NCBI GenBank assembly: GCA_964350145.1
Contig: CAYGJL010000008.1
Span: 1 to 64,000, forward strand
Length of the DNA stretch: 64,000 nucleotides
From: JACDCY01 sp964350145
GTDB taxonomy: Bacteria; Gemmatimonadota; Gemmatimonadetes; Gemmatimonadales; Gemmatimonadaceae
Direction of reading: 5' to 3'
Shown here: positions 44,836 through 53,404 of the stretch, piece by piece
Position numbering within the stretch: the first letter of the stretch is position 1
Layout: each line of letters opens with the position of its first letter
Program-made: the position numbers and the translations under genes
The notes under the pieces: generated by a model
Told to the model about the DNA's origin: nothing
The model's input: the letters and a program-made list of their open reading frames with translations, nothing else
Databases searched by the model: none

Positions 44836-45612
44836 TCACCCTTTCCTCAACGGCAACAACACCGGCGCGCCGGACGCCGCATCCCGCGATATCACGATCG
44901 GCCAGTCGTACACGGCTTCCAGGGTCGCGGCGTCCATCACTTCCGCGGGCGCACCGTCGGCCACGACGCGCCCGCGCGAGAGCAGCACCATCCGCGACGC
45001 GAACCGCGCGACGAGGTTGAGCTGGTGGCTCACCATCAGCACGACCATCCCGCCCGCGGCCAGCGAGTGCACCAGCTCCAGCAGCGACATCTCGTGCGCG
45101 ATGTCGAGGAAAGTCGTGGGCTCGTCGAGCACGAGCATTCCCGTCTCCTGCGCGAGCGCGCGCGCCACTCGCACGCGCTGCCATTCCCCGCCCGACAGCT
45201 CGTCCGTCCTCCGCTCCAGCAGGCCGGCGATCTCGGCCCGCTTCACCGCGCGCTGGATCGCGCGTGCGTCGTCCGGCGAGCTGCTGAGCCCGCGGCTGTA
45301 CGGATACCGGCCGAGGGCCACGTACTCGCGCACCTCCAGCGGGAACACCGCGTCCTCGCGCTGCGGCACAACGGCCACCCGCCGGGCAAGCTCGCGCTGC
45401 TTCAGCGAGGCACGGTCGATCCCGTCGAGGAGGATCCGTCCCGATTCCAGCGGCTCTCGTCCGAGGAGCGCGCGCACGACGGTGCTCTTCCCACTCCCGT
45501 TCGGCCCGACGAGCGCAGTGATCCCGCCGTTCGCGGCGGAGAACGACGCGCCGTCCACCGCGGGGCTCGCCGCGCCATGGTATCGCACGGTGATGCTCTC
45601 GAAGGCGATCAT
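44836..45612 (-). CDS. btuD: Cobalamin ABC transporter ATP-binding protein
   Basis: 258 residues from ATG 45612 (ATGA overlap with btuC). Walker A GPNGSGKS near 36-43, Q-loop VVPQRE, signature LSGGEWQRVRVARALAQ, Walker B MLVLDEPTTFLDIAH, switch His in MVSHQLN. Of the FepC/BtuD group. A 581-residue reading starting inside btuC is a frame artefact. Confidence 0.93.
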   Translation of the reverse strand: MIAFESITVRYHGAASPAVDGASFSAANGGITALVGPNGSGKSTVVRALLGREPLESGRILLDGIDRASLKQRELARRVAVVPQREDAVFPLEVREYVALGRYPYSRGLSSSPDDARAIQRAVKRAEIAGLLERRTDELSGGEWQRVRVARALAQETGMLVLDEPTTFLDIAHEMSLLELVHSLAAGGMVVLMVSHQLNLVARFASRMVLLSRGRVVADGAPAEVMDAATLEAVYDWPIVISRDAASGAPVLLPLRKG

Positions 45613-46598
45613 CGCATGCGCCCCAGCCGGACGAGAAAGAACGGCACTCCGATCAGCGCCGTGACTGCGCCGAGCGGCAGCTCGGCCGGCGGAAGCGCGG
45701 TGCGCGCGACGACGTCGGCGAGGATCACGAGAATCCCGCCCACGAGCGCGGAGCCCGCGACCAGCCGCCGGTGCCGGCGCACGCCGAACGCGCGCACGAT
45801 GTGCGGCACGATCAATCCGACGAATCCGATCAGCCCGGCGGCCGCGACCGTCGCGGCCGCCAGCAGCGCGCTGACCACAAAGACCGTCCGAGTTGCGCGC
45901 TCCACGTCGGACCCCAGCGCCGCCGCGGCCTCCTCGCCCAGCGCGAGCACGTCTATCTCCGGCGCGAGCCGGAGGAGCGCGAGCCCCGCTACGCCAAGGT
46001 AGAGTCCGAGCCAGAGCGCTCCCATCCACGTCGCGTCTGCGACGGATCCCATCATCCACCAAAGCGAGCCGCGCAGAGTGTCGGACGTGGAATTCGCCAG
46101 CGCGATCATGATGACCGCGTTCGCGAACGCGCCGATGATCACTCCCGCCATGAGCAGCGTGCGCGGGTCGCCGCGAGCGGTTCGCCCAGCCGCGCGAGCG
46201 ACGAGTAGCGCCGCGCCGACAGCCACGAGCGCGCCGATGAAGGCGGGTATGGCAAGCGAGCCCGCGTGCCGCAGCCCCATGCCGAACGCGAGCACGGCGC
46301 CCACGGCGGCCCCGCCGGAGACGCCGAGCAGATACGGCTCGGCCAACGAGTTTCTCAGCGCGCCCTGCAGGGCCGCGCCGCTCATGGCGAGCGCCGCGCC
46401 GACCATCGCGGCCAGCACGACGCGCGGCGCCCGCAGCGTGCGCACGATCGTCGTCGTCGTCTCGTCGCCGCCGCCGGTGATCGCCGCGCCGATCTCGGCG
46501 AGCGGGATGGTGGTCACGCCGAACACCAGTCCTGCGAGCGCGGCGAGCAGGAGCAGCGCGACGGCCGCGGGCCAGTGCCACGCGCGGGGGGCGATCAC
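45609..46598 (-). CDS. btuC: Cobalamin ABC transporter permease
   Basis: 329 residues, about ten membrane helices. FecCD signatures: LRAPRVVLAAMVGAALAMSGAALQGALRNSLAEPYLLGVSGGAAVGA and AAAGLIGFVGLIVPHIVR. Couples to BtuD, receiving substrate from BtuF. Overlaps both neighbours by 4 bp. Confidence 0.94.
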   Translation of the reverse strand: MIAPRAWHWPAAVALLLLAALAGLVFGVTTIPLAEIGAAITGGGDETTTTIVRTLRAPRVVLAAMVGAALAMSGAALQGALRNSLAEPYLLGVSGGAAVGAVLAFGMGLRHAGSLAIPAFIGALVAVGAALLVARAAGRTARGDPRTLLMAGVIIGAFANAVIMIALANSTSDTLRGSLWWMMGSVADATWMGALWLGLYLGVAGLALLRLAPEIDVLALGEEAAAALGSDVERATRTVFVVSALLAAATVAAAGLIGFVGLIVPHIVRAFGVRRHRRLVAGSALVGGILVILADVVARTALPPAELPLGAVTALIGVPFFLVRLGRMR

Positions 46599-47530
46599 AG
46601 CTCGATTCCCGGATGCAAAGCGCGCGCGAGCGACACGGCGGCTTCGCCGAGCCGCACCGACGGCTTGGCGACCAGCGCCGTGTCGGCGATGATGATCCGC
46701 CCGGCCTTCACGGCCGGGAGCGCGCTCCAGCGCGCGTCACCGCGCAGGTCCTTCGTTCCGTCCGGTCCGGCGATCACCACGTCCGGGTTCCGCCTGACCA
46801 CGTCCTCCAGCGTGACGGTCGGCGACGGCCTGGCGATGTCGTCGTACAGGTTGCGCGCCCCGGCGATGTCGAGCAGCTCCGACATGTAGCTGCCGCGTCC
46901 GATCGTGATCAGCGGCGAGTCCCAGATGTACCAGAACGCGCTCGGCTGCTCGCGTCCCGCGGTAGCCGCGCGCACGCGCTCGAGCGTCACCCGCACCGAG
47001 TCGCCGACCGCTGCCGCGCGCGCCGAATCTCCCGTCACGATGCCGAGCAGGCGGAGCGTGCGGGCGAGGTCGCCGATGCTGTCGTTCTTCACGGCGAGAG
47101 TGGCGATCCCGAGCGAGCGGAGGCGGTCCGCGGCCGGCCGGTTGTCGGCGCTGGCGTACAGGATCACCAGGTCGGGCTCGGCGCCGATCACGACTTCGAG
47201 GTTGGGCCGGAGTCCCGGTCCCATGTCGGGCACGAGCCGCGCTGAGTCTGGATAGGAGTCCCACGTCGTGCGCCCGATGACCCGGCTGCCGGCACCGATT
47301 GCGAACAGCATCTCGGTCGTTGCGGGGTTGAGCGAGATGATGCGGCGCGCGGCGCCGGGGACGACCTCGTTCCCGAAGTCGTCGCGCACGGCGGTGGATC
47401 GTGGCAGCTCGCCGCGCCCGCATCCCGCGGTCAAGACGAAAACCGCTACGCAACAAAAAACGAGCTTCCCCGCCGGAAGGATCCGGGAGAACGCCCGCAA
47501 AATCGATGTACAACGGCTGAATGACGCCAC
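46595..47530 (-). CDS. btuF: Cobalamin-binding periplasmic lipoprotein
   Basis: 311 residues from GTG 47530, with GGGAGG 5 bases before it. Signal peptide with lipobox LTAGC (Cys about 37). Binding fold with RRIISLNPATTEMLFAIGAGSRVIGRTTWDSYP, PDLVILYAS and a C-terminal lobe (NPDVVIAGPDGTKDLRG). First gene after the riboswitch; feeds BtuC-BtuD. Confidence 0.92.
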   Translation of the reverse strand: MASFSRCTSILRAFSRILPAGKLVFCCVAVFVLTAGCGRGELPRSTAVRDDFGNEVVPGAARRIISLNPATTEMLFAIGAGSRVIGRTTWDSYPDSARLVPDMGPGLRPNLEVVIGAEPDLVILYASADNRPAADRLRSLGIATLAVKNDSIGDLARTLRLLGIVTGDSARAAAVGDSVRVTLERVRAATAGREQPSAFWYIWDSPLITIGRGSYMSELLDIAGARNLYDDIARPSPTVTLEDVVRRNPDVVIAGPDGTKDLRGDARWSALPAVKAGRIIIADTALVAKPSVRLGEAAVSLARALHPGIEL

Positions 47531-47533
47531 CGT

Positions 47534-47547
47534 CCCTCCCGCGAGGG
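47534..47547 (-). promoter_or_regulatory. Hairpin sequestering the btuF ribosome site
   Basis: CCCTC-GCGG-GAGGG on the minus strand: the 3' arm is the Shine-Dalgarno sequence of btuF. Placed just after the riboswitch, it suggests control of translation initiation. Confidence 0.55.
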
Positions 47548-47711
47548 TTGATCGGAGTGGCGCGGACGACGAGTCGTCTCCTGGCTCCGGGCCGCTACGC
47601 TCACCTTCCCGGCCGCGAGGCCAGTGGTACTACGAGCGCGCGTTGAATTCCCGTTACAGTGGCGGGGCCGCGCCGGTCTTGCACCGGCTTCCGTGGCTCC
47701 CGTCCGCGTAC
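47548..47711 (-). ncRNA. Cobalamin riboswitch
   Basis: Read on the minus strand it shows GGGAGCCACGGAAGCCGGTG, the conserved CGCGGCCCCGCCACTGTAA core, and the B12 box AGCCAGGAGACGAC (47586-47573) in the right order and spacing. It lies immediately upstream of btuF. Boundaries are approximate. Confidence 0.9.
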
Positions 47712-47719
47712 TGACTGCT

Positions 47720-47772
47720 GGTGACTAGTGACTAGTGATTTGTGACTAGTAACTACTCACTTCACACTACTA
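47720..47772. repeat. Degenerate heptad tract (TGACTAG type)
   Basis: TGACTAG TGACTAG TGATTTG TGACTAG TAACTAC, then TCACTTCACACTACTAG; partly self-complementary. It occupies the space between the riboswitch and the gene ending at 47775, so it lies just upstream of the cobalamin leader. Confidence 0.8.
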
Positions 47773-47774
47773 GG

Positions 47775-48716
47775 CTACTTCCTTCGGTAAGCGCGCGCAA
47801 GCGCGAGCAGCATCAGCGACGCGGCCGCAACTATAAAGAGAATCAGAAAAGTGGGGCTCCAGGTGCGGCGTGCCGAGGGGATGTCAATCACCGCCACGGC
47901 GTTCAGCGGAACCTCCTGCGCCATGAAGCGGCGGAATGTGCGGCCCTCGGCCGTGACGGCCGGCTCCTCGGTCAGCTTGGCGCCGGTAGCGCTGCCGCGC
48001 GGCTCCTCGATCAGCACTTCGTACACGTCTATCGGCGCCTCCGCCGGAACCGACAGCGGAAATTCCGCGGCCGGCAGCGTGTAGCTGTACGCGAGCTGCT
48101 TCACCCCGGGCGGCAGCGGCGCGACCACCCGCACGCGACCATCGGCGAACGACACGGCGTCGGCGGGAACGTCGCCCTGCTCCACCTTGGGATCGCGCGC
48201 GTTGCGCGGTAGCAGCGCGCTGAAAGTCGGTGGCGACGACGGCGCGGGACTGACGAGCGTAACGGTCGTGTCGTTGGACAGCTCGAACACTTCCGTCACC
48301 GGCCGCGCTCCCGAGGAGGTGGGCGCCGACACGACTATGTGGCGACCGCGGATCGTGATCGGCACGCGACGCGAAGTGGTGTCGAACACCACGATCTCGG
48401 CGGGATCGCCGCTGACGTCGGCGAACGCGAGCGGCACAGTGAAATACGTCACGCCGTGGTGCGAGGCGGAGACGAAGTAGACCGCGTCGGCGGACCCGGC
48501 GCGGCGATAGCTGTAGGTGTAGCGCCCGCGCGAGTCGCTGCGCGCCGAGTCGAGCGGGCCCGCGCCGTCCGGACCCACCCGGTGCAGCACGGTCCAGACT
48601 CCGGCCACGGGCTCCATCACCTCGGGCCCCGGCCGCACGATCCGCCCATCCACCCGGTCCGGCGGCGCGGCCGCCTGCAGGAGCAGGACGGCGATCCTAC
48701 ATATTGAACTTGCCAA
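47775..48716 (-). CDS. Hypothetical exported protein with C-terminal membrane anchor
   Basis: 313 residues from TTG 48716. Signal-like start (CRIAVLLLQAAA), an N-terminal beta-sandwich resembling carboxypeptidase-regulatory domains (VDGRIVRPGPEVMEPVAGVWTVLHRVG, RGRYTYSYRR), a second beta region (YSYTLPAAEFPLSV) and one membrane helix near 288-308 followed by RRK. Probably faces the periplasm. No family assigned. Overlaps the end of the DUF151 gene by 20 bp. Confidence 0.7.
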   Translation of the reverse strand: MASSICRIAVLLLQAAAPPDRVDGRIVRPGPEVMEPVAGVWTVLHRVGPDGAGPLDSARSDSRGRYTYSYRRAGSADAVYFVSASHHGVTYFTVPLAFADVSGDPAEIVVFDTTSRRVPITIRGRHIVVSAPTSSGARPVTEVFELSNDTTVTLVSPAPSSPPTFSALLPRNARDPKVEQGDVPADAVSFADGRVRVVAPLPPGVKQLAYSYTLPAAEFPLSVPAEAPIDVYEVLIEEPRGSATGAKLTEEPAVTAEGRTFRRFMAQEVPLNAVAVIDIPSARRTWSPTFLILFIVAAASLMLLALARAYRRK

Positions 48717-49230
48717 AATCTTCCGGGCGGAGATTCTCGAGGTACTGCTTCAGCGTCTCGGCGCTGGTATCCGGATCGTCCTCCGGCTGCGCGATCGGGA
48801 AGTCGGCCTCGTCACCCTCGGCGTCGGCGTCGTCCACGAGCACGGCCGTGAGCAGCGACGTCTGCGCGAATATCGGCGCCGCGAAGCGCAGCGCGATCGC
48901 GATGCTGTCCGAGGGGCGCGCGTCTATCTGCACCATCCCGCTCGGCATCGCCACGTGCAGCTCCGCGAAGAAGGTGCGGTTCTGCACCTTGGTGATGTGC
49001 ACGCGCCGGAGCATGCCGCCCATCCCGACGATGAGATTCTTGCAGAGGTCGTGCGTCAGCGGGCGCTCACGCTTGATGCGGTTCATCTCGATGACGATGG
49101 ACTCGGCCTCGGGCTGGCCGATCCAGATCGGCAGCAGGCGGGTGCCGTCCTTCTCCTGGAGAATCACCACGTAGGAGCTGGACGACCGGTCGAGCCCCAG
49201 CCGCATGACATCAACTTCGACTAGTTCCAT
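48697..49230 (-). CDS. Bifunctional nuclease (DUF151) family protein
   Basis: 177 residues. VVILQEKDGTRLLPIWIGQPEAESIVIEMN and RPLTHDLCKNLIVGMGG, then IDARPSDSIAIALRFAAPIFA, are the DUF151 hallmarks. Plant members have RNase/DNase activity; bacterial function is not settled. The C-terminal tail (PIAQPEDDPDTSAETLKQYLENL) is acidic. Followed by the gene at 47775; preceded by a heptad hairpin. Confidence 0.9.
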   Translation of the reverse strand: MELVEVDVMRLGLDRSSSSYVVILQEKDGTRLLPIWIGQPEAESIVIEMNRIKRERPLTHDLCKNLIVGMGGMLRRVHITKVQNRTFFAELHVAMPSGMVQIDARPSDSIAIALRFAAPIFAQTSLLTAVLVDDADAEGDEADFPIAQPEDDPDTSAETLKQYLENLRPEDFGKFNM

Positions 49231-49246
49231 ACTGAATACTACAGGG

Positions 49247-49328
49247 GTGACTAGTGACTGGTGACTAGTGACTGGTAAACCGCACGCGGTTGGCAGTTCC
49301 TAGTCACTAGTCACTAGTCACTAGTCAC
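49247..49328. repeat. Heptad inverted repeat (TGACTAG/TGACTGG type)
   Basis: The left arm (49247-49277) is TGACTAG alternating with TGACTGG, four units. The right arm (49299-49328) is CTAGTCA four times. The arms are complementary over about 28 bp, with G-T pairs at the TGACTGG units, around a 21-base loop. It fills the space between metK and the DUF151 gene. Confidence 0.88.
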
Positions 49329-50545
49329 CTTACGGCTTTCTTCAGCGCGGCGACGCGATCAGTGCGTTCCCAGCTGAACAACGTCGACCCCTTCGGCCCC
49401 TTTCTCGGCGTGCGGCCGAAGTGGCCGTACGCGGCCGTCTCGCTGTAGATCGGCTTCCGCAGGTCCAGCGCCTTGATGATGCCGCGCGGCGTCAGGTCGA
49501 AGACCTTCGTGACCGCCTTCATGATCGCCATCTCCGGCACCGTGTTCGTCCCGAACGTATCCACCATGATCGAGACCGGCTCGGCGACGCCGATCGCGTA
49601 AGCGACCTGCACCTCGCAGCGTCGGGCGAGCCCGGCCGCGACGATGTTCTTCGCTACCCAGCGCGCGGCGTACGACGCCGACCGATCCACCTTCGAGGGG
49701 TCCTTGCCGCTGAACGCCCCGCCGCCGTGCCGGCCCATGCCGCCGTAAGTGTCCACGATGATCTTGCGACCCGTGAGGCCTGCGTCGCCCTGCGGCCCGC
49801 CGACCACGAAGCGGCCGGTCGGATTGATGTGATACTTGATCGACTTGTCGCGCAGCTCCTTCGGCACGGTCGGCTCGATGACGTCCTTGATGATCGCCGC
49901 GCGGATCTTCTTGTTGCTCGCGCTGTCCGCGTGCTGGGTGGAGATCACGACCGTGTCCACGGACACGGGGATGCCGTCCTCGTACACGACGCTCACCTGT
50001 GATTTTCCGTCCGGACGGAGCCAGTTGCCCGTCTTCGTGCGGCGGTAGGCCGCCAGCGCCTCGGTGAGCCTGTGCGCCAGCTGGATGGGCAGCGGCATAA
50101 GCTCGGGCGTCTCGTCGGTGGCGTACCCGAACATCATTCCCTGGTCGCCGGCCCCGCCGGTGTCGACTCCCTGGCCGATGTCGCGCGACTGCTTGTCGAT
50201 GGTGCTGATCACGGCGCACGTGTGGTAATCGAAACCGAACGCGGCGTCGTCGTACCCGATCTTCCTGATCGTGCTGCGGACGATGTCCTGCAGATCGACG
50301 TACGTGTCGGTAGTGATCTCGCCGGCGATGCAGGCGAGGCCCGTCGTGACGAGAGTCTCGCAAGCCACCCGCGCGTCGGGGTCCTCGGCGATGATCGCGT
50401 CGAGCACTGCGTCGGAGATCTGGTCCGCGACTTTGTCGGGGTGTCCTTCGGTGACCGACTCGGATGTGAAGAGATAGCGGTCGAGCAAGGTGTGTTGGGG
50501 CGGGAGAAAAGGGAAAGCCGGCAACGGAGTCGCCGGCGGATTCAA
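49325..50545 (-). CDS. metK: S-adenosylmethionine synthetase
   Basis: 406 residues as drawn from TTG 50545; the TTG at 50488 gives a more usual N-terminus (DRYLFTSESVTEGHPDKVADQ). Methionine and ATP motifs: GHPDKVADQISDAVLDAI, GAGDQGMMFGYA, GRFVVGGPQGDAGLTGRKIIVDTYGG, GGGAFSGKDPSKVDRSAAY-type loop. Makes SAM. 35 bp after ptsI, same strand, so possibly cotranscribed. No SAM riboswitch recognised. Confidence 0.95.
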   Translation of the reverse strand: MNPPATPLPAFPFLPPQHTLLDRYLFTSESVTEGHPDKVADQISDAVLDAIIAEDPDARVACETLVTTGLACIAGEITTDTYVDLQDIVRSTIRKIGYDDAAFGFDYHTCAVISTIDKQSRDIGQGVDTGGAGDQGMMFGYATDETPELMPLPIQLAHRLTEALAAYRRTKTGNWLRPDGKSQVSVVYEDGIPVSVDTVVISTQHADSASNKKIRAAIIKDVIEPTVPKELRDKSIKYHINPTGRFVVGGPQGDAGLTGRKIIVDTYGGMGRHGGGAFSGKDPSKVDRSASYAARWVAKNIVAAGLARRCEVQVAYAIGVAEPVSIMVDTFGTNTVPEMAIMKAVTKVFDLTPRGIIKALDLRKPIYSETAAYGHFGRTPRKGPKGSTLFSWERTDRVAALKKAVR

Positions 50546-50580
50546 GGTGCTTGGTTTCGAAGGTGCGTCGCCGTGCCGGA

Positions 50581-52383
50581 TTACGGACCGGCGGAGCTTT
50601 CAAAGGTATGACCGTCCACGACTACGGGCAAGCCGTGCCGGAGGAACGGCGCGTCCCCGAACGCCGAGAAGAGCCGCTCGGCGAGGGCGTCGTACGCCGC
50701 CTGCGCAGTGTCGGCGGCGACCGCCGCGGCCGCCGCCTCGCGCGCGATCTCGGCGCTCACACCCCGGATGATCTGCTTTACCATCGGCACCGAGCGGGGG
50801 GCCACGCTCAGCTCCCGCACTCCCAGCCCTATCAGCGCGAACGCCATGACCGGCTGCGACGCCATCTCTCCGCACACGGCCACCTCCAGGCCGGCGCTGT
50901 GTCCGATCTCCACAGTGCGCTGGATGAGCCGCAGCACGGCCGGATGCAGCGGCGTGTACCGCGAGGCCAGATTGGCGTTGCCGCGGTCCACTGCGAGCGT
51001 GTACTGCACCAGATCGTTGGTCCCGACGCTGAAGAACGCGACGTCGTTGACAAGCGTGTCGGCCACGATCACGGCCGCGGGGGTCTCTACCATCACGCCG
51101 AGCGGAACGTCGTGCCGGAACTCGACGCCCCGTGCCCGCAGTTCGGCCGCCGCTTCGTCCAGCAGCACGCGCGCCTGCCGCACCTCCGCCACCGACACGA
51201 TGAGCGGGAGCATGATGCGCACGTCGCCGTGCAGCGCCGCCCGAAGCAGAGCGCGCAGCTGCGTCTTGAACAGCTCCGGCTCATCCAGGCACATGCGGAT
51301 CGCCCGCCATCCGAGAAAGGGGTTGGCTTCGGCGGGATACCCGCCGATGGGAAGCTTGTCGCCGCCGAGGTCGAAAGTGCGGATCACGACCGGATGACCG
51401 TCGAATGCCTTCACCACGCGGGAATACTCGCGGTACTGCTCCTCTTCGTCGGGCATCGCCGCCCGGCCGACTACGAGGAACTCGGTGCGCATCAGCCCCA
51501 CGCCTTCAGCGCCGCTGTGCGACGCGTGCTCGGCTTCCTCTGGCAGGTCCACGTTGGCACGGAGCGTGATCCTGACGCCGTCGAGCGTCAGCGGCTCGAC
51601 GGCGATCAACTGGGTCAGCTCCATCTCGTAGGTCTGCTCGCGGAGGGCGCGATCCCGGTACGCCGCAAGGTGCTGCTCCGACGGGTTCACGATGAGCAGA
51701 CCCGACGAGCCGTCGAGGATTGCCAGTTCGTGACCCTGTAGCCGCTCGACGGCGTCGCGCAGACCGACCACCGCGGGAAGGCCGAGCGAGCGCGTGAGAA
51801 TCGCGACGTGCGACGTGCGCGTCCCCGCGTCAGTGGCGATCGCCGCGATCGCGTTCCGGTCGAGCTGGACCGTCAGGCTCGGCGTCAGGTCGTGCGTGAT
51901 GAGAATCGCGTTGGCGCCGGGCGGCAGGTCCACGGGATCGTGGTCCGGCAGGTCGAGCAGAATCGAAAGCACCCTGATGTGCAGGTCCACAAGATCGCCC
52001 ACGCGCTCCCGCAGCATCGCCTGCGCGTGCTTGGCGAAATGCTGCCGCCACTCGAGCATCACCAGGTCGAACGCCTTCTCCGCGCCGATGTTCTGCCGGA
52101 TCAGCGATTCGACCTCGCCGATCAGATCGGCGTCGTCGAGCATGGACGACTGGACGTCGAAGATCGCGGCTTCCTCGTCGCCGGCGTGCTTCTCCGCGCG
52201 GCCGCGCACCTCGCGCAGCCGGTCCTTGGCGCGCGCGATGGCGGCGTGCAATCGCGCTGTCTCTGCCGGAATCGCCTCGTCCGGAATGATCCGGTGCCGC
52301 ACCTCCGGCACCTCCCACCGCAGGACGTGCACGGGGCCGATCACGATTCCGCGCGACGCCGGTATTCCGGTTATCGTCAGCAT
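50581..52383 (-). CDS. ptsI: Phosphoenolpyruvate-protein phosphotransferase (PTS enzyme I)
   Basis: 600 residues. Phospho-His in ATDAGTRTSHVAILTRSLGLPAVVG near 187-210; PEP-binding region GLMRTEFLVVGR, FDLGGDK, MLPLIVSVAEVR, and VGTNDLVQYTLAVDR. Takes phosphate from PEP and hands it to HPr. The ATG shares one base with the ptsH stop (TGATG). Confidence 0.96.
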   Translation of the reverse strand: MLTITGIPASRGIVIGPVHVLRWEVPEVRHRIIPDEAIPAETARLHAAIARAKDRLREVRGRAEKHAGDEEAAIFDVQSSMLDDADLIGEVESLIRQNIGAEKAFDLVMLEWRQHFAKHAQAMLRERVGDLVDLHIRVLSILLDLPDHDPVDLPPGANAILITHDLTPSLTVQLDRNAIAAIATDAGTRTSHVAILTRSLGLPAVVGLRDAVERLQGHELAILDGSSGLLIVNPSEQHLAAYRDRALREQTYEMELTQLIAVEPLTLDGVRITLRANVDLPEEAEHASHSGAEGVGLMRTEFLVVGRAAMPDEEEQYREYSRVVKAFDGHPVVIRTFDLGGDKLPIGGYPAEANPFLGWRAIRMCLDEPELFKTQLRALLRAALHGDVRIMLPLIVSVAEVRQARVLLDEAAAELRARGVEFRHDVPLGVMVETPAAVIVADTLVNDVAFFSVGTNDLVQYTLAVDRGNANLASRYTPLHPAVLRLIQRTVEIGHSAGLEVAVCGEMASQPVMAFALIGLGVRELSVAPRSVPMVKQIIRGVSAEIAREAAAAAVAADTAQAAYDALAERLFSAFGDAPFLRHGLPVVVDGHTFESSAGP

Positions 52384-52649
52384 CAGCGCTCCCTGAACTT
52401 GCTCGCGACGAGCGCGGCCAGTGCGTCCACCGCCTGATCCTCGTCCGGTCCGTCGGCGCGCAATGTTATGCTGGAGCCGAACTCGGCGGCGAGCATCATC
52501 ACCCCCATGATGCTCTTGCCGTTTACCTCGAGATCGTTACGGGTGAGCGTGATGTTGCTCTCGAACTTCGCGGCGGTCTTCACGATCTCCGCGGCAGGCC
52601 GGGCGTGCAGGCCCAGCTGGTTCACGATCTGAACATGGCGCTCGATCAT
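52383..52649 (-). CDS. ptsH: PTS phosphocarrier protein HPr
   Basis: 88 residues from ATG 52649. Phospho-His15 in NQLGLHARPAAE; regulatory Ser46 in NGKSIMGVMMLAAEFGS, the target of HPr kinase, whose gene lies in the same operon. Overlaps EIID (ATGA) and ptsI. A longer reading from 52862 is inside the EIID gene. Confidence 0.96.
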   Translation of the reverse strand: MIERHVQIVNQLGLHARPAAEIVKTAAKFESNITLTRNDLEVNGKSIMGVMMLAAEFGSSITLRADGPDEDQAVDALAALVASKFRER

Positions 52650-53404
52650 GGGACGAACACCGCATACAGGACGATGATACTGAGCACACCGAGGGCCAGC
52701 CGCCAGCCGACGGACGTGTTCGGAATGCGCGCGAGCACCACGCCGCCGATCAGCACCGCGCCGATGGCGGCCGCGCTGACTTCGCCGCCGATGCCCACGG
52801 CGCGCTCCACCGCGGTGGGGACGGCGATGCCGGCCAGCAGCGCGCCGGACCTGTCGAGCCACTCCGGAGCGCGCCGAAGCAGCGGGGACGCGAGCGACTT
52901 TGCCACCTCCGTCCCCTTGGAGAATCCGACCTTGAGACCCCAGACACGGATCGCGACGTGCCCGGTGTTGTACGCGATGAGAAACAGCGCCACCACCAAT
53001 CCGGCGCTACCGCCCACGCCGTACGCGCCGAGCGCCAGCAGCGAGCACAGCGGCAGCCACCCGGACCAGATCAACCGGTCGCCCACGCTTCCGAGCGGAC
53101 CGGCGAGCGCCGTTCTGAAGCGCTCGATCTTCGCGGGATCCACTTCCTCGAGCTCCGCGCGCGTCAGCGCGCCTACTGCTACCGAAGCGAGGTATGGATG
53201 AGCGTTGAAGTAGCGCGACTGGCGCGCGAGCGCCCGCCTGTACTTGTCGCCGCCGCGGCCGCCGGGCAGCAGCCGTAGCGCCGGCTCGGCGCAGAATCCG
53301 ATTCCGTTGCCCAGCAGAATCTCGTAATTCCACGAGCCCTGCACGGCGAACAACCGGAGCCAGGTCACGAGCCTCGTCAGGAACGGTACGCGGATGCGCG
53401 TCAT
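52646..53404 (-). CDS. PTS mannose-family EIID membrane component
   Basis: 252 residues from ATG 53404. GSWNYEILLGNGIGFCAEPALR and GTEVAKSLASPLL are EIID-like, as are the conserved LTRLVTWLRLFAVQGSWNYE start and LGSVGDRLIW. C-terminal membrane helices near 130-150 and 190-250. Forms the sugar channel with EIIC. Substrate not readable. Confidence 0.9.
   Translation of the reverse strand: MTRIRVPFLTRLVTWLRLFAVQGSWNYEILLGNGIGFCAEPALRLLPGGRGGDKYRRALARQSRYFNAHPYLASVAVGALTRAELEEVDPAKIERFRTALAGPLGSVGDRLIWSGWLPLCSLLALGAYGVGGSAGLVVALFLIAYNTGHVAIRVWGLKVGFSKGTEVAKSLASPLLRRAPEWLDRSGALLAGIAVPTAVERAVGIGGEVSAAAIGAVLIGGVVLARIPNTSVGWRLALGVLSIIVLYAVFVP

Noticed and set aside
50546..50580. SAM riboswitch before metK
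   Set aside because: The space is 35 bp, too short, and no conserved core is seen.
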